Below, piece by piece: positions 21,808 through 30,653 of a DNA stretch of 64,000 nucleotides; position 1 is the first letter of the stretch; the number at the start of each line of letters is the position of its first letter. Under the pieces are notes generated by a model. It was not told the DNA's origin and ran no database searches. It was given only the letters and a program-made list of their open reading frames with translations. Source of the stretch: Massilia sp. CFBP 13721 (GTDB taxonomy: Bacteria; Pseudomonadota; Gammaproteobacteria; Burkholderiales; Burkholderiaceae_D); assembly GCF_014842025.1 (NCBI RefSeq), contig NZ_JACYUY010000028.1:1-64000 (forward strand), read 5' to 3'. The translations under genes were made by a program, and so were the position numbers.

Positions 21808-24558
21808 GTGAAGCTGAAGAAAATTGCCCATCTGATTGCCCTGATCGGGGCGGTGAGCCCGGCGGTTGCACAGGAATTGCAACAAAATACCCCGATGGCA
21901 CGCGTCGAGATCACGGGTTCGAGCATCAAGCGGGTCGCCAAGGAAGGCGCGCTGCCGGTGCAGGTGATCAGTGCCGATGTCCTGCAAAAGCAGGGCATCA
22001 CTTCCGCCGAACAATTGATGAGCATGATTTCGGCGAACGGTACCGGCGCCGACAACCCGACCTCGGGCAACAACGTGTTCGGCCCGGACGCCGACCGCGT
22101 CAGCGGCGGCGCATCCTTCGCCTCGTTCCGCGGCCTGGGACCGAACAGCACCCTGGTGCTGGTCAACGGCCGCCGCGCGCCGACCCACGGCAAGAGCGGC
22201 AAGGCGGTCGACCTGAACTCGATCCCGATGGCGGCCATCGCCCGCATCGAGATCCTGAAGGATGGCGCCTCGGCCATCTATGGCACCGATGCGATCGGTG
22301 GCGTGATGAACATCATCCTGAAAACCGATTACCAGGGCGCGGAAGCGTCGGCGTATACGAACGTCACCGAGGCCGGCGGCGGCAATATCCACCGCGGCTC
22401 GCTGATCGTCGGTACCGGCGACCTCGACAACGACGGTTTTAATGTGATGGGCACGGTGTCGTTTACCAAGAACGAAAAGCTGGAATCGCGCCAGCGCGCC
22501 TTCGCCAACGGTTTCCAGCCCGAGCGCGGCCTGTCGCCGGACACCACTGGCACTCCTTACGCCAACCAGCTGACCGGCGCCGGCACCGCGCTCGGCACCG
22601 GTTTCGTGCGTGACGGCACCACCTACCTGCAAGCCAATCCGCTGAGCTTCCAGGGCAAGTGCGATACGGTCGAAGGCATGTCGCAGTACCAGAGCGCACT
22701 GTGGAAGGACGTAACCTCGCCGCTGCGCTCGACCTATTCCTGCTCGTACGACTACGGCGGCGACTACGTGATGCAGTCGCCCTCGGAACAGGCGAACCTG
22801 CTGCTGCGCGGCACCTATAAGCTGGCGCCGGGCCATAAACTGTTCGCCGAGGCGATCGGTTCGCGCTCGCAGGTGATCTCGATCCTGACCCCGGCCCAGA
22901 TCTCGACCACGCTTGCCGCCGGCAACGCCTATCCGGTCGGCGGTCCGTACTACCAGGACTTGACGCCCTTCATTCCGAGCTTCAACCGCAACCTGCCGAT
23001 CATCTATAAATGGCGTGCCAACCCGCTCGGCAACCGCACGCAGGAAAACACGACCGAAAGCGGCCGCCTGCTGATCGGCATGGAAGGTACGCTGCGCAAC
23101 TGGGACTACAAGGTCGGCCTGTCGAAAGCGCAAAGCACTTCGCACATGGAGCTGCTCGACGGCTACGCCTACACCCGCGATTTCTACAACGTGCTGGGCA
23201 GCGGCATCGTCAACCCATGGTCGCTCGACGGCAGCCAGACGCAAGCGGCCATGGATGCGATCGAACGCACCAAGTACCGCGGCGCCTTCCAGACCGGCAA
23301 GACGACCATGACCCAGCTCGACGGCACCGTGTCGGGCGAACTGTTCGATCTGCCGGCCGGCAAGCTGGCGATGGCAGCCGGCTTCGACTTGCGCCGCGAA
23401 AGCTACCTGTACACGCAGGATGTGGCGGCCGAACCGATCCTGCTGTCGCCGGGTAACGCCAACCTGCCCAAGGCCACGCGCGACGTAAAAGCGGTATTTG
23501 CCGAGTTCATCGTGCCGGTCACGACCGAGCTGGAACTGCAGCTGGCCGTGCGCCGCGACGATTACAGCGTGATCGGCGCCACCACCAATCCGAAAGTCGC
23601 CTTCCGCTACCAGCCGGCGAACTGGTTGCTGCTGCGCGGTTCGGCAAACAAGGGCTTCCTGGCGCCGAGCTTCACCCAACTGTATACCGGCGCACTGCCG
23701 CAGGAAATGTCGAGCGGCGTGATCGATACCGAAGGCTGCGCACGCCATCCGGGCGATGCCCGCTTCTGCGCGCCCGAGCGCTTCGACTACCTGTCGGGCG
23801 GCAACCAGAACCTGAAGCCGGAAACCTCGAAGCAGGGCACCTTCGGCATCGTGATCGAACCGTTCAAGGGCTTCTCGGCGTCGCTCGACTGGTGGGCGGT
23901 CAACATGAAGGACCGGATCCTGAACCGCACGCCGACCATCGTGCTGCAGAATCCGGTGGCACTAGCCGGCAACATCATCCGCAATCCGGACGACACCATC
24001 AACTACATCCAGGCCGGCTGGATCAATGCGGCTGGCGCCAAGACCCGCGGCATCGACCTCGGCCTGCGCGGCGACGGCAAGTTCGACGGCGGCTGGAAGT
24101 GGAACGCCACCCTCGACGGCACCTGGACCGACAGTTTTAAATTTGCCGAGATCGAAGGCCAGCCCTACAAGGAATACGTCGGCCTGTTCTTCACGCGCGA
24201 CCTGTACCTGCGCTGGAAGCACAGCGCCACTTTCAGCGTGACGCGCGGCGACTGGAACGTCCTGGTGAGCAATAACTTCGCCTCGGGCTACAAGGACCAG
24301 GTGCCGAATGCCGGCAAAGGCACGCCGCCGCCTGGCTTCGATCCGGACGTGTCGAGCTACACGCGTTTTGGTCTGGCGACGACCTATAAAGGTTTCAAGA
24401 ACACTTCGATCACCTTCGGTGTCCAGAACCTGTTCGACCGCGATCCGCCGTTCACCGCGCACAACGTCGACGACGTCGTCGGTGCCGGCTGGGATCCGCG
24501 GGTTGCCGATCCGCGCGGCCGCGCCTATACCCTGAACCTGACGTACAAATTCTTCTGA
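21808..24558 (+). CDS. TonB-dependent outer-membrane receptor
   Basis: This 916-residue receptor begins at GTG 21808, chosen because TAGGAGAG (21796-21803) sits 4 bases upstream and a clean signal peptide (to AVAQE) follows. The TonB-box-like stretch ARVEITGSSIKRV precedes a plug with FRGLGPNSTLVLVNGRRAP and AAIARIEILKDGASAIYGTDAIGGVMNIILK. The barrel ends LTYKFF. The GSSIKR type belongs to the large receptor class common in Xanthomonas, sphingomonads and Massilia that often takes up sugars or peptides. It follows the orphan solute-binding protein gene and precedes an LD-carboxypeptidase, with a terminator directly after its stop. Substrate is unproven. Confidence 0.9.
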   Translation: MKLKKIAHLIALIGAVSPAVAQELQQNTPMARVEITGSSIKRVAKEGALPVQVISADVLQKQGITSAEQLMSMISANGTGADNPTSGNNVFGPDADRVSGGASFASFRGLGPNSTLVLVNGRRAPTHGKSGKAVDLNSIPMAAIARIEILKDGASAIYGTDAIGGVMNIILKTDYQGAEASAYTNVTEAGGGNIHRGSLIVGTGDLDNDGFNVMGTVSFTKNEKLESRQRAFANGFQPERGLSPDTTGTPYANQLTGAGTALGTGFVRDGTTYLQANPLSFQGKCDTVEGMSQYQSALWKDVTSPLRSTYSCSYDYGGDYVMQSPSEQANLLLRGTYKLAPGHKLFAEAIGSRSQVISILTPAQISTTLAAGNAYPVGGPYYQDLTPFIPSFNRNLPIIYKWRANPLGNRTQENTTESGRLLIGMEGTLRNWDYKVGLSKAQSTSHMELLDGYAYTRDFYNVLGSGIVNPWSLDGSQTQAAMDAIERTKYRGAFQTGKTTMTQLDGTVSGELFDLPAGKLAMAAGFDLRRESYLYTQDVAAEPILLSPGNANLPKATRDVKAVFAEFIVPVTTELELQLAVRRDDYSVIGATTNPKVAFRYQPANWLLLRGSANKGFLAPSFTQLYTGALPQEMSSGVIDTEGCARHPGDARFCAPERFDYLSGGNQNLKPETSKQGTFGIVIEPFKGFSASLDWWAVNMKDRILNRTPTIVLQNPVALAGNIIRNPDDTINYIQAGWINAAGAKTRGIDLGLRGDGKFDGGWKWNATLDGTWTDSFKFAEIEGQPYKEYVGLFFTRDLYLRWKHSATFSVTRGDWNVLVSNNFASGYKDQVPNAGKGTPPPGFDPDVSSYTRFGLATTYKGFKNTSITFGVQNLFDRDPPFTAHNVDDVVGAGWDPRVADPRGRAYTLNLTYKFF

Positions 24559-24574
24559 TTGTCCGTCACGATCG

Positions 24575-24609
24575 CCCGTGCTCCAGGCTGCGCCTGGCAC
24601 GGGTTTTTT
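24575..24609 (+). terminator. Rho-independent terminator after the second receptor gene
   Basis: CCCGTG (24575-24580) pairs with CACGGG (24598-24603) and CCAGG (24583-24587) with CCTGG (24593-24597), leaving a CT bulge and a 5-base loop. Six T residues follow. Confidence 0.88.
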
Positions 24610-24646
24610 ATTGTTCACCCATGTCGATGTCGTCCAGGAGCGTCCC

Positions 24647-25708
24647 ATGAATACCAGCCGGCGCGCCTTTGCGGCCTGGCTGGCGGCCGCCGCACTGCTT
24701 CCCTTGCCCGCCGGCGCCGCGCCGCGCCGGCGCCGCACGCCCTTACCCAGGATAAAACCCTTGATCAAACCTCCGCGCCTGCAGCCGGGCGATACCGTCG
24801 CCCTGATCGCGCCGGGCGGCTATGCCACCGAAAAATCGATCGCCAAGGCGCGCCGCAACATCGAGGCGCTGGGCTTGCGCGTGCGCGAAGGCGCGTCGCT
24901 GCGCGCGGTGTACGGCAATTACGCTGGCAGCGTGCCGCAGCGCTTGGCCGATCTGCATGCGATGTTCGGCGACCCGGAAATCAAGATGATCTGGCCGATC
25001 CGCGGCGGCTCCGGCTGCATTTCGCTGCTGGCGCACCTCGACTTTGCCCTGATCCGCGCCAACCCGAAAATCCTGTTGGGCTACTCCGACATTACCGCGC
25101 TGCACCTGGCGATCCACAAGCACGCCGGCCTGGTGACCTTCCACGGGCCGGTGGCCTCGTCGACCATGACCGATTACTCGGTCGAGCACATGATGGCGGT
25201 GCTATCCGATCCGCAGCCGCGCTACACGATCCCGATGGCGCTGGAAAACAGCCGGCGCGCGCTGGAAAAACCCCATTTCGCACTGCGCACCGTGCACGCC
25301 GGCACGGCCACCGGCGCGCTCATGGGCGGCAACCTGAGCCTGGTCGCTGCGCTGGCCGGCACGCCCTACGCGGCCGATCTCAAGGACAGCCTCCTGTTCC
25401 TGGAAGAAGTGAACGAGGCGCCGTACCGGATCGACCGCTGGCTGACCCAGCTCGATCTGGCGGCCGGCTTTTCAAAAGCCGCCGGGGTGATGGTCGGCAT
25501 CTGCGAGGATTGCGGGCCGGAGCACGAAGACATTTCGCTGACCCTCGACCAGACCCTGGACATTCACCTGCAGCCGCTATCGGTGCCGGCCGTGAGCGGC
25601 TATTCGATCGGGCACATCCGCGACCAGTTCACGATTCCGATGGGGATCCGCGCCACGCTCGATACCGAACGGCAGACGGTGACGCTGCTGGAGCCGGCGG
25701 TCAGCTGA
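24647..25708 (+). CDS. ldcA: LD-carboxypeptidase (S66 family) with export signal
   Basis: The enzyme releases D-Ala from L,D-linked tetrapeptides during peptidoglycan recycling. The 353-residue product has the S66 nucleophile in LLGYSDITALH (Ser147), glutamate region FLEEVNEAPYRID (253-265) and histidine in GYSIGHIRDQF (His323). Unlike E. coli LdcA (304 residues, cytoplasmic) it carries an N-terminal extension, TSRRAFAAWLAAAALLPLPAGA, resembling a Tat signal, so periplasmic action is predicted. ATG 24647 is chosen for the CAGGAG site just upstream. It follows a terminator and so has its own promoter within about 40 bases or relies on read-through. Confidence 0.88.
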   Translation: MNTSRRAFAAWLAAAALLPLPAGAAPRRRRTPLPRIKPLIKPPRLQPGDTVALIAPGGYATEKSIAKARRNIEALGLRVREGASLRAVYGNYAGSVPQRLADLHAMFGDPEIKMIWPIRGGSGCISLLAHLDFALIRANPKILLGYSDITALHLAIHKHAGLVTFHGPVASSTMTDYSVEHMMAVLSDPQPRYTIPMALENSRRALEKPHFALRTVHAGTATGALMGGNLSLVAALAGTPYAADLKDSLLFLEEVNEAPYRIDRWLTQLDLAAGFSKAAGVMVGICEDCGPEHEDISLTLDQTLDIHLQPLSVPAVSGYSIGHIRDQFTIPMGIRATLDTERQTVTLLEPAVS

Positions 25709-25719
25709 GGTCTTGTCCT

Positions 25720-26781
25720 TCAGGTGTCGTCGCCGACTGAAAAACTGTGCAGGAGCGGATAGACCATGTCGCAGGGCTTGCCCCTGCACAGCGCCGGCTT
25801 GAATTGCTCCAGCATCATCTGCGTCGTCAATGCACGCACGAAGGTGGCGGTGGGCGCGCCGAAGGCTGTCACGCTGAGCGGCTTGCCATCCTTGCCGACC
25901 AGCACGTATACGAGCAGCTTGCCCTTGACCAGGCCGAAGGTGTAGTTCATGCGCTGGATCGTGTCGAACAGGGGACCTTGGCCCTTGGCCGGAAACGGTG
26001 GCTCGTCGCCGGCTTCCAGCGCCGCATAGCCCGCGCGGACGACGTTTTTCTGGCCCGGCGTCAGCGCATCCCAGCGTGCATTCATGGGCAGCGAGGAAGT
26101 GGTGCCCTCTTTGGGAGCGGGACTCCACCGCACGCCGCCGGTGGTGTGGTAACTGCCTTTTTCGACCTCCGCCGCGGGCAGGCCGGCGACGCGGCCGTCC
26201 TGGAACAGCCCCTCGTACTTGTGGCCGGCGCCGGCGTAGACGATGACGCCCTGGCCGTCGAAGACGTCGTTCTTCCACTCGCCGCTGTAACTGCCGCCGG
26301 TGGCGAAGGTCGCTTCCCCCCGGCCGTGGCGCACGCCATGGACCCAGTCGCCGGTGTAACGCGAGCGGTCGAGCTTCAGGTGGGTGCCCTTACCATGCGG
26401 TTCGCCGGCGACGAACGCGCCTTCGTACCAGCCCCAGTCTTCGACCTGGAGGTAGCCCTGGCCCTCCGGCATGCCGTTCCTGGTCGTGCCCTCATACATA
26501 ACCTTGCCGAATGTGAGTACGCCCTCGCCGCTGGCCGCGCCGCGCACCAGTGTCGCTTCGAGCGTCGTCTTGCCGAAGGGCTGGGTGGTCCAGGCGAGTA
26601 CTCCTTTGCCGCTGGCGTAACCGTCGACACAGCCACCCGTCCAGCTCACTTCACCGACGGGGCGCGGTTCGAGCGGCGCGATGCGGCAATCGGTGGCGCC
26701 GAGCCAGGCCGTTTCCACAGCCATGGCAGGCACTGCCGATGCGGCGAGGAAAACAGCGAAAAGACGGGAGTGGATGTGCAT
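25720..26781 (-). CDS. MORN-repeat periplasmic protein with TonB-like C-terminus
   Basis: This 353-residue protein has a signal peptide (to about AMA-VET), then about five MORN repeats of the form YxGxxxxGxxxGxG: YEGTTRNGMPEGQG, YEGAFVAGEPHGKG, YTGDWVHGVRHGRG, YSGEWKNDVFDGQG and YEGLFQDGRVAG. The last 90 residues (KLLVYVLVGKDGKPLSV ... LEQFKPALCRGKPCDMVYPLLHSF) resemble the TonB C-terminal domain. There is no N-terminal membrane anchor of the usual TonB kind. It is convergent with ldcA, 11 bases apart. Function is unknown; envelope scaffold or receptor partner are possibilities. Confidence 0.78.
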   Translation of the reverse strand: MHIHSRLFAVFLAASAVPAMAVETAWLGATDCRIAPLEPRPVGEVSWTGGCVDGYASGKGVLAWTTQPFGKTTLEATLVRGAASGEGVLTFGKVMYEGTTRNGMPEGQGYLQVEDWGWYEGAFVAGEPHGKGTHLKLDRSRYTGDWVHGVRHGRGEATFATGGSYSGEWKNDVFDGQGVIVYAGAGHKYEGLFQDGRVAGLPAAEVEKGSYHTTGGVRWSPAPKEGTTSSLPMNARWDALTPGQKNVVRAGYAALEAGDEPPFPAKGQGPLFDTIQRMNYTFGLVKGKLLVYVLVGKDGKPLSVTAFGAPTATFVRALTTQMMLEQFKPALCRGKPCDMVYPLLHSFSVGDDT

Positions 26782-26865
26782 GACGAGACCGGGTTAATAA
26801 GCAAAACAATGCTTGAATGCATGATTATGCTACCGTCCTGCGTTGCAAGTAAAGCAATGCCGGCG

Positions 26866-27426
26866 TCAGATCTTATGCGTCATGTACACGTAACCGAGCT
26901 GCTCGCCATCGATGCGGAACAAGTCGGGCATCTCGCCTGTGACGACGAAACCGCTGCGCTGGTACAGGCGGCGCGCAGGCAGGTTGCCGGCGATGACCTC
27001 CAGGTCGACCCAATCGATGCCGCCTTGCGTGCGCGCCCAGGCCAGCGCCGTCTCCAGCAGCCGGCCGCCCAGGCCCTGGCGCCGATGATCGCGGTGCACG
27101 CCCATGCCGAGCAGGCAGCGGTGGCGCGCCGCCCGTTCCGGCCGTGCGCGCAGGTCGACGTGGCCGCAGATCAGGCCTTGTTCATCGAGCGCGAACCAGG
27201 CGCGGCGCCAGCCCGGCTCGCCCACCGGCGCGGTCATGCCGGTCACGAAGCCGGCGCGTTTGTCGACCGGGAAGCCGGACTCGGCACGCGCCATCGGCTG
27301 GAACAGCAAGGTGCCGTCGCGGCCATTGTCGCGCAGGTGGTCGTCGAGGTAGACGAACAGGGCAGGGAGGTCCGCGCGTTGCACCGGATGGATGCCCGCC
27401 GCCGTCTCCATGCGCCGCTCGTCCAT
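26866..27426 (-). CDS. GNAT family N-acetyltransferase
   Basis: This 186-residue protein has the acetyl-CoA binding motif A in HRCLLGMGVHRDHRRQGLGGRLLETALAWA (about 102-131, with the Q/RxxGxG/A pattern as RRQGLGG), and the C-terminal motif B block NLPARRLYQRSGFVVTG. The acceptor is unknown. Its ATG overlaps the stop of the upstream acyl-CoA dehydrogenase gene (TAATG), so the two are translationally coupled. A role in acyl-CoA metabolism or in protein acetylation linked to it cannot be distinguished from the sequence. Confidence 0.87.
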   Translation of the reverse strand: MDERRMETAAGIHPVQRADLPALFVYLDDHLRDNGRDGTLLFQPMARAESGFPVDKRAGFVTGMTAPVGEPGWRRAWFALDEQGLICGHVDLRARPERAARHRCLLGMGVHRDHRRQGLGGRLLETALAWARTQGGIDWVDLEVIAGNLPARRLYQRSGFVVTGEMPDLFRIDGEQLGYVYMTHKI

Positions 27427-28553
27427 TACAGCGCCCGCGCGATCAAGAGCTTCTGGATGTCGCTGGTGCCTTCGTAGATCTGGCAGACGCGCACGTCCCG
27501 ATAAATGCGTTCGATCGGGAAGTCGGCCACATAGCCGTAGCCGCCGAACACCTGCATCGCGTTCGAGACGACGCGCTCGGCCATCTCGGAAGCGAACAGC
27601 TTCGCCATCGCCGCTTCTTTCAGGCAGGGCAGCCCGGCGTCTTTCATCGAGGCCGCATGCAGGATCAGCTGGCGCGCCGCTTCGATCTGCATCGCCATTT
27701 CCGACAGGCGGAATTGCACCGACTGATGTTCGAAGATGGCCTTGCCGAAGCTCTCGCGTTCCTTGGCGTAGCTAAGGGCCGCTTCGAAAGCCGCGCGCGC
27801 CATGCCGACCGATTGCGAGGCGATGCCGATGCGGCCACCTTCCAGGCCGGACAGGGCAATTTTGTAGCCCATTCCCTCTTCGCCGATCAGGTTACGCGCC
27901 GGCACGCGGCAATTCTCGAACACGATCTGCGCCGTGTCCGAGGAATGCTGGCCCATTTTCTGTTCGAGGCCGGCGACAATGTAGCCGGGGGTGTCGACCG
28001 GCACCCAGAACGCGCTGATCCCTTTTTTACCGGCCGCCTTGTCCGTGACCGCCATCACGATGGCGACGTCGCCGTACTTGCCGCTGGTGATGAACTGCTT
28101 GGTGCCGTTGATGACGTAGTCGTCACCGTCACGCGTCGCCGTGGTGCGCAGCGCGGCGGCGTCGCTGCCGGTGTGCGGCTCGGTCAGCGCAAACGCGCCC
28201 AGCATCTCGCCTTGCGCCAGCGGGCGCAGGAAGCGTTCCTTCTGTTCGGCGTTCGCATACATCATGGCGATGCTGCATACCGGGCAGTTGTTGACCGAGA
28301 TGATGGTCGAGATACCGCCGTCGCCGGCCGCGATTTCTTCCAGCACCAGCGCCAGCGACACGTAGTCGAGGCCGGCGCCGCCGTACGCTTCGGGCACGGC
28401 CACGCCAAAGGCGCCCAGCTGCGCCAGTTCCTTCAGTTCGGCTTTCGGAAAAGTGTGTTCCTTGTCCCAGCGCGCGGCTTGCGGCGCCAGGCGCTCCTGG
28501 GCAAAGCTGCGCAGGGCGTCGCGGATCATCTGGTGTTCTTCGGTCAGGATCAT
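27426..28553 (-). CDS. Acyl-CoA dehydrogenase
   Basis: This 375-residue FAD enzyme carries out alpha,beta-dehydrogenation of an acyl-CoA. Family signatures are ALTEPHTGSDAAALRTTA (FAD/substrate region, about 124-141), QVFGGYGYVADFPIERIYRD and the catalytic-base region QIYEGTSDIQKLLIARAL at the C-terminus. Length is standard. The short-chain or branched-chain (BCD/ACDSB-like) class is likely, but chain specificity cannot be read reliably. It is followed by the coupled GNAT gene and preceded by an SDR gene 29 bases away, all on the minus strand. Confidence 0.92.
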   Translation of the reverse strand: MILTEEHQMIRDALRSFAQERLAPQAARWDKEHTFPKAELKELAQLGAFGVAVPEAYGGAGLDYVSLALVLEEIAAGDGGISTIISVNNCPVCSIAMMYANAEQKERFLRPLAQGEMLGAFALTEPHTGSDAAALRTTATRDGDDYVINGTKQFITSGKYGDVAIVMAVTDKAAGKKGISAFWVPVDTPGYIVAGLEQKMGQHSSDTAQIVFENCRVPARNLIGEEGMGYKIALSGLEGGRIGIASQSVGMARAAFEAALSYAKERESFGKAIFEHQSVQFRLSEMAMQIEAARQLILHAASMKDAGLPCLKEAAMAKLFASEMAERVVSNAMQVFGGYGYVADFPIERIYRDVRVCQIYEGTSDIQKLLIARAL

Positions 28554-28582
28554 GGTGTCTCGTTTGTGGTCGTGGGAGCGGC

Positions 28583-29251
28583 TTACCAGGGAATCGGGTC
28601 GCCGTCGTGGTTCAGGAAAGTGCCGTTGGCATCCGGCTGCGCATTGGCCAGCGTCGCGCGCAGGTCGCGCACGCTGTGTTCGACGCTGATCGCCGCGCCC
28701 GGGCCGCCCATGTCGGTCTGGACCCAGCCGGGGTGGAAGGCGACGCAGGTGGCGCCTTGCGGGCCGAAGGTGAGAGCGGTATCGCGCAGCACCGAGTTCA
28801 GCGCTGCCTTGCTGGCGCGGTACAACGAACCGCCGCCGCCGGTGCGGCTGCCGATCGACCCCATGCGCGAGGACAGCACGCCGAGTTTGCCGCGGGTGGA
28901 TGCGACCAGCGGCGCGACGATCGGCAGCAGGCGCATCGCCGCCAGTACGTTGGTGTGCATCACGTTGTCGAAATCGTCCTGGGTCGGAAAGCCGTCGTGG
29001 CGTGGGCCGTACAGGCCGGCCACCAGCCAGGCGGTGTCGATTTTTTCGTCGTCGAGTTTCCAGCCGAGGCCGGCGATGGCGTCGGCATTCGTGACGTCGA
29101 GTTCGTGCGGCTCGGCGCCCAGTTGGGCGAGTTCGGCCAGGTCTGGTTGCTTGCGCGCGGTGGCGATCACGCGCCAGCCCTCGAGGCGGTATTGGCGCAC
29201 CAGTTCGTGGCCGATGCCGCGCGAGGCGCCGATGATTAAAGCGGTAGGCAT
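28583..29251 (-). CDS. Short-chain dehydrogenase/reductase
   Basis: This 222-residue Rossmann protein has the cofactor loop GASRGIG (8-14), the active-site pair LYRASKAAL (YxxxK) preceded by LSSRMGSIG (Ser), and an AFHPGWVQTDMGG block after the active site. The chain is somewhat short for the family (250). It resembles CsgA/sniffer-type SDRs. It lies upstream of the acyl-CoA dehydrogenase in the same direction and may share its transcript. Substrate is unknown. Confidence 0.88.
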   Translation of the reverse strand: MPTALIIGASRGIGHELVRQYRLEGWRVIATARKQPDLAELAQLGAEPHELDVTNADAIAGLGWKLDDEKIDTAWLVAGLYGPRHDGFPTQDDFDNVMHTNVLAAMRLLPIVAPLVASTRGKLGVLSSRMGSIGSRTGGGGSLYRASKAALNSVLRDTALTFGPQGATCVAFHPGWVQTDMGGPGAAISVEHSVRDLRATLANAQPDANGTFLNHDGDPIPW

Positions 29252-29312
29252 GGTGTAGGTCCCGTCAGGTCAAATTCGCGGCCAAAATAATGGTGCGGTG
29301 TTTGGGGGTACG

Positions 29313-29410
29313 ACCGCGTGGGCTCAAGAGCCCACCCTACAGTACGCCACGATCTCGATGTGATTCATGCGGCGGTGGTGCACCGTAGGGTGGGCACTCG
29401 TGCCCACGCG
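29313..29410. repeat. REP-like inverted pair (family A)
   Basis: The reverse copy at 29313-29340 has stem GGGCTC/GAGCCC; the forward copy at 29385-29410 has GGGCAC/GTGCCC. Each stem is self-complementary although the two differ. The pair lies between the thiolase and SDR genes. Confidence 0.77.
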
Positions 29411-29453
29411 GTACAGCGTCTCCGTGGTCGAAACCGGAACGGAGACCTGTAAA

Positions 29454-30653
29454 TTACACCATCTCAATCGCCATCGCGGTCGCCTCGCCACCACCAATGC
29501 ACAGCGATGCCACGCCGCGCTTGCCGCCGGTCTTTTTCAACGCGCCGAGCAGGGTGACGATGATGCGCGCGCCCGAGGCGCCGATCGGGTGGCCCAGCGC
29601 GCAGGCGCCGCCGTGGATGTTGACCTTGTCGTGCGGGATGTCGAGGTCGCGCATGGCGGCCATCGGCACGGCAGCGAACGCTTCGTTGATCTCGAACAGG
29701 TCGACGTCGCCCGCCATCCAGCCAGTCTTCTTGAACAGCTTGTGCATCGCGCCGATCGGGGCGGTGGTGAACAGGTTCGGTTCCTGCGCGTGGGTGGCGT
29801 GGCCGATGACGCGCGCGATCGGCGTGAGACCGAGTTCCTTGGCCTTCGATTCGCGCATCATGACCAGGGCCGCGGCGCCATCGTTGATCGACGACGACGA
29901 AGCGGCCGTGACGGTGCCTTCCTTCTTGAATGCCGGCTTCAGCGACGGGATTTTGTCGATCTTCGCCTTCATTGGACCCTCATCCTTTTCGACCAGCAGT
30001 TCGCCGGTGCGGGTAGCGACCGACACCGGGGCGATTTCCCAGTCGAAGGAGCCGTCGTTATTCGCGGCCTGCGCGCGTTTCACGGAGGTGATCGCGAAAT
30101 TGTCCTGGTCTGCGCGCGAGAACTGGTACGTCGCGACGCACTCTTCGGCAAAGGTGCCCATCGAGCGGCCCTCGCCGGTTTTCTCGTTGCGCGAGTAGGC
30201 ATCTTCCAGGCCGTCGTACATCATGTGGTCGAACATCGGCGCATGGCCGATGCGGTAGCCGCCGCGCGCCTTCGGGATCAAATACGGGGCGTTGGTCATC
30301 GATTCCATGCCGCCGGCGACGACGATGTCGGCGCTGCCGGCCACCAGCTGGTCGTGGGCGAAGATGGCCGCCTGCATGGCCGAGCCGCACATTTTCGACA
30401 GGGTGACGGCGCCGGTCGACAGCGGCAGGCCGGCTTTGATGAGCGCCTGGCGTGCCGGCGCCTGGCCTTGTCCGGCCATCAGGCAGTTACCGAAATAGAC
30501 GTGTTCCACGGATTGTGGATCGACGCCGGCGCGCTCGACCGCGGCCTGGATTGCCACCGCACCGAGGTCGCTCGCCGTTTTCGAGGAAAAATCGCCCTGG
30601 AAGGCGCCCATCGGGGTACGGGCGGCGCCGACGATAACGACTGGATCATTCAT
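29454..30653 (-). CDS. Acetyl-CoA C-acyltransferase (thiolase)
   Basis: This 399-residue enzyme catalyses thiolytic cleavage or condensation of acyl-CoAs. The nucleophile is Cys89 (TLSKMCGSAMQA), and the C-terminal motifs GGACALGHPIGASGARI and LCIGGGEATAMAIE are intact. The start at 30653 (ND-PVVIVGAARTP) is chosen because GGAG precedes it and the fold begins there; a longer in-frame extension is not plausible. Its ATG overlaps the aceK stop (ATGA at 30650-30653), so it is translated after aceK. It could serve fatty acid, leucine or ketone-body breakdown. Confidence 0.93.
   Translation of the reverse strand: MNDPVVIVGAARTPMGAFQGDFSSKTASDLGAVAIQAAVERAGVDPQSVEHVYFGNCLMAGQGQAPARQALIKAGLPLSTGAVTLSKMCGSAMQAAIFAHDQLVAGSADIVVAGGMESMTNAPYLIPKARGGYRIGHAPMFDHMMYDGLEDAYSRNEKTGEGRSMGTFAEECVATYQFSRADQDNFAITSVKRAQAANNDGSFDWEIAPVSVATRTGELLVEKDEGPMKAKIDKIPSLKPAFKKEGTVTAASSSSINDGAAALVMMRESKAKELGLTPIARVIGHATHAQEPNLFTTAPIGAMHKLFKKTGWMAGDVDLFEINEAFAAVPMAAMRDLDIPHDKVNIHGGACALGHPIGASGARIIVTLLGALKKTGGKRGVASLCIGGGEATAMAIEMV

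Noticed and set aside
21661..23748. 695-codon open frame opposite the second TonB receptor gene
   Set aside because: No start signals or domains; antisense of a clear receptor.
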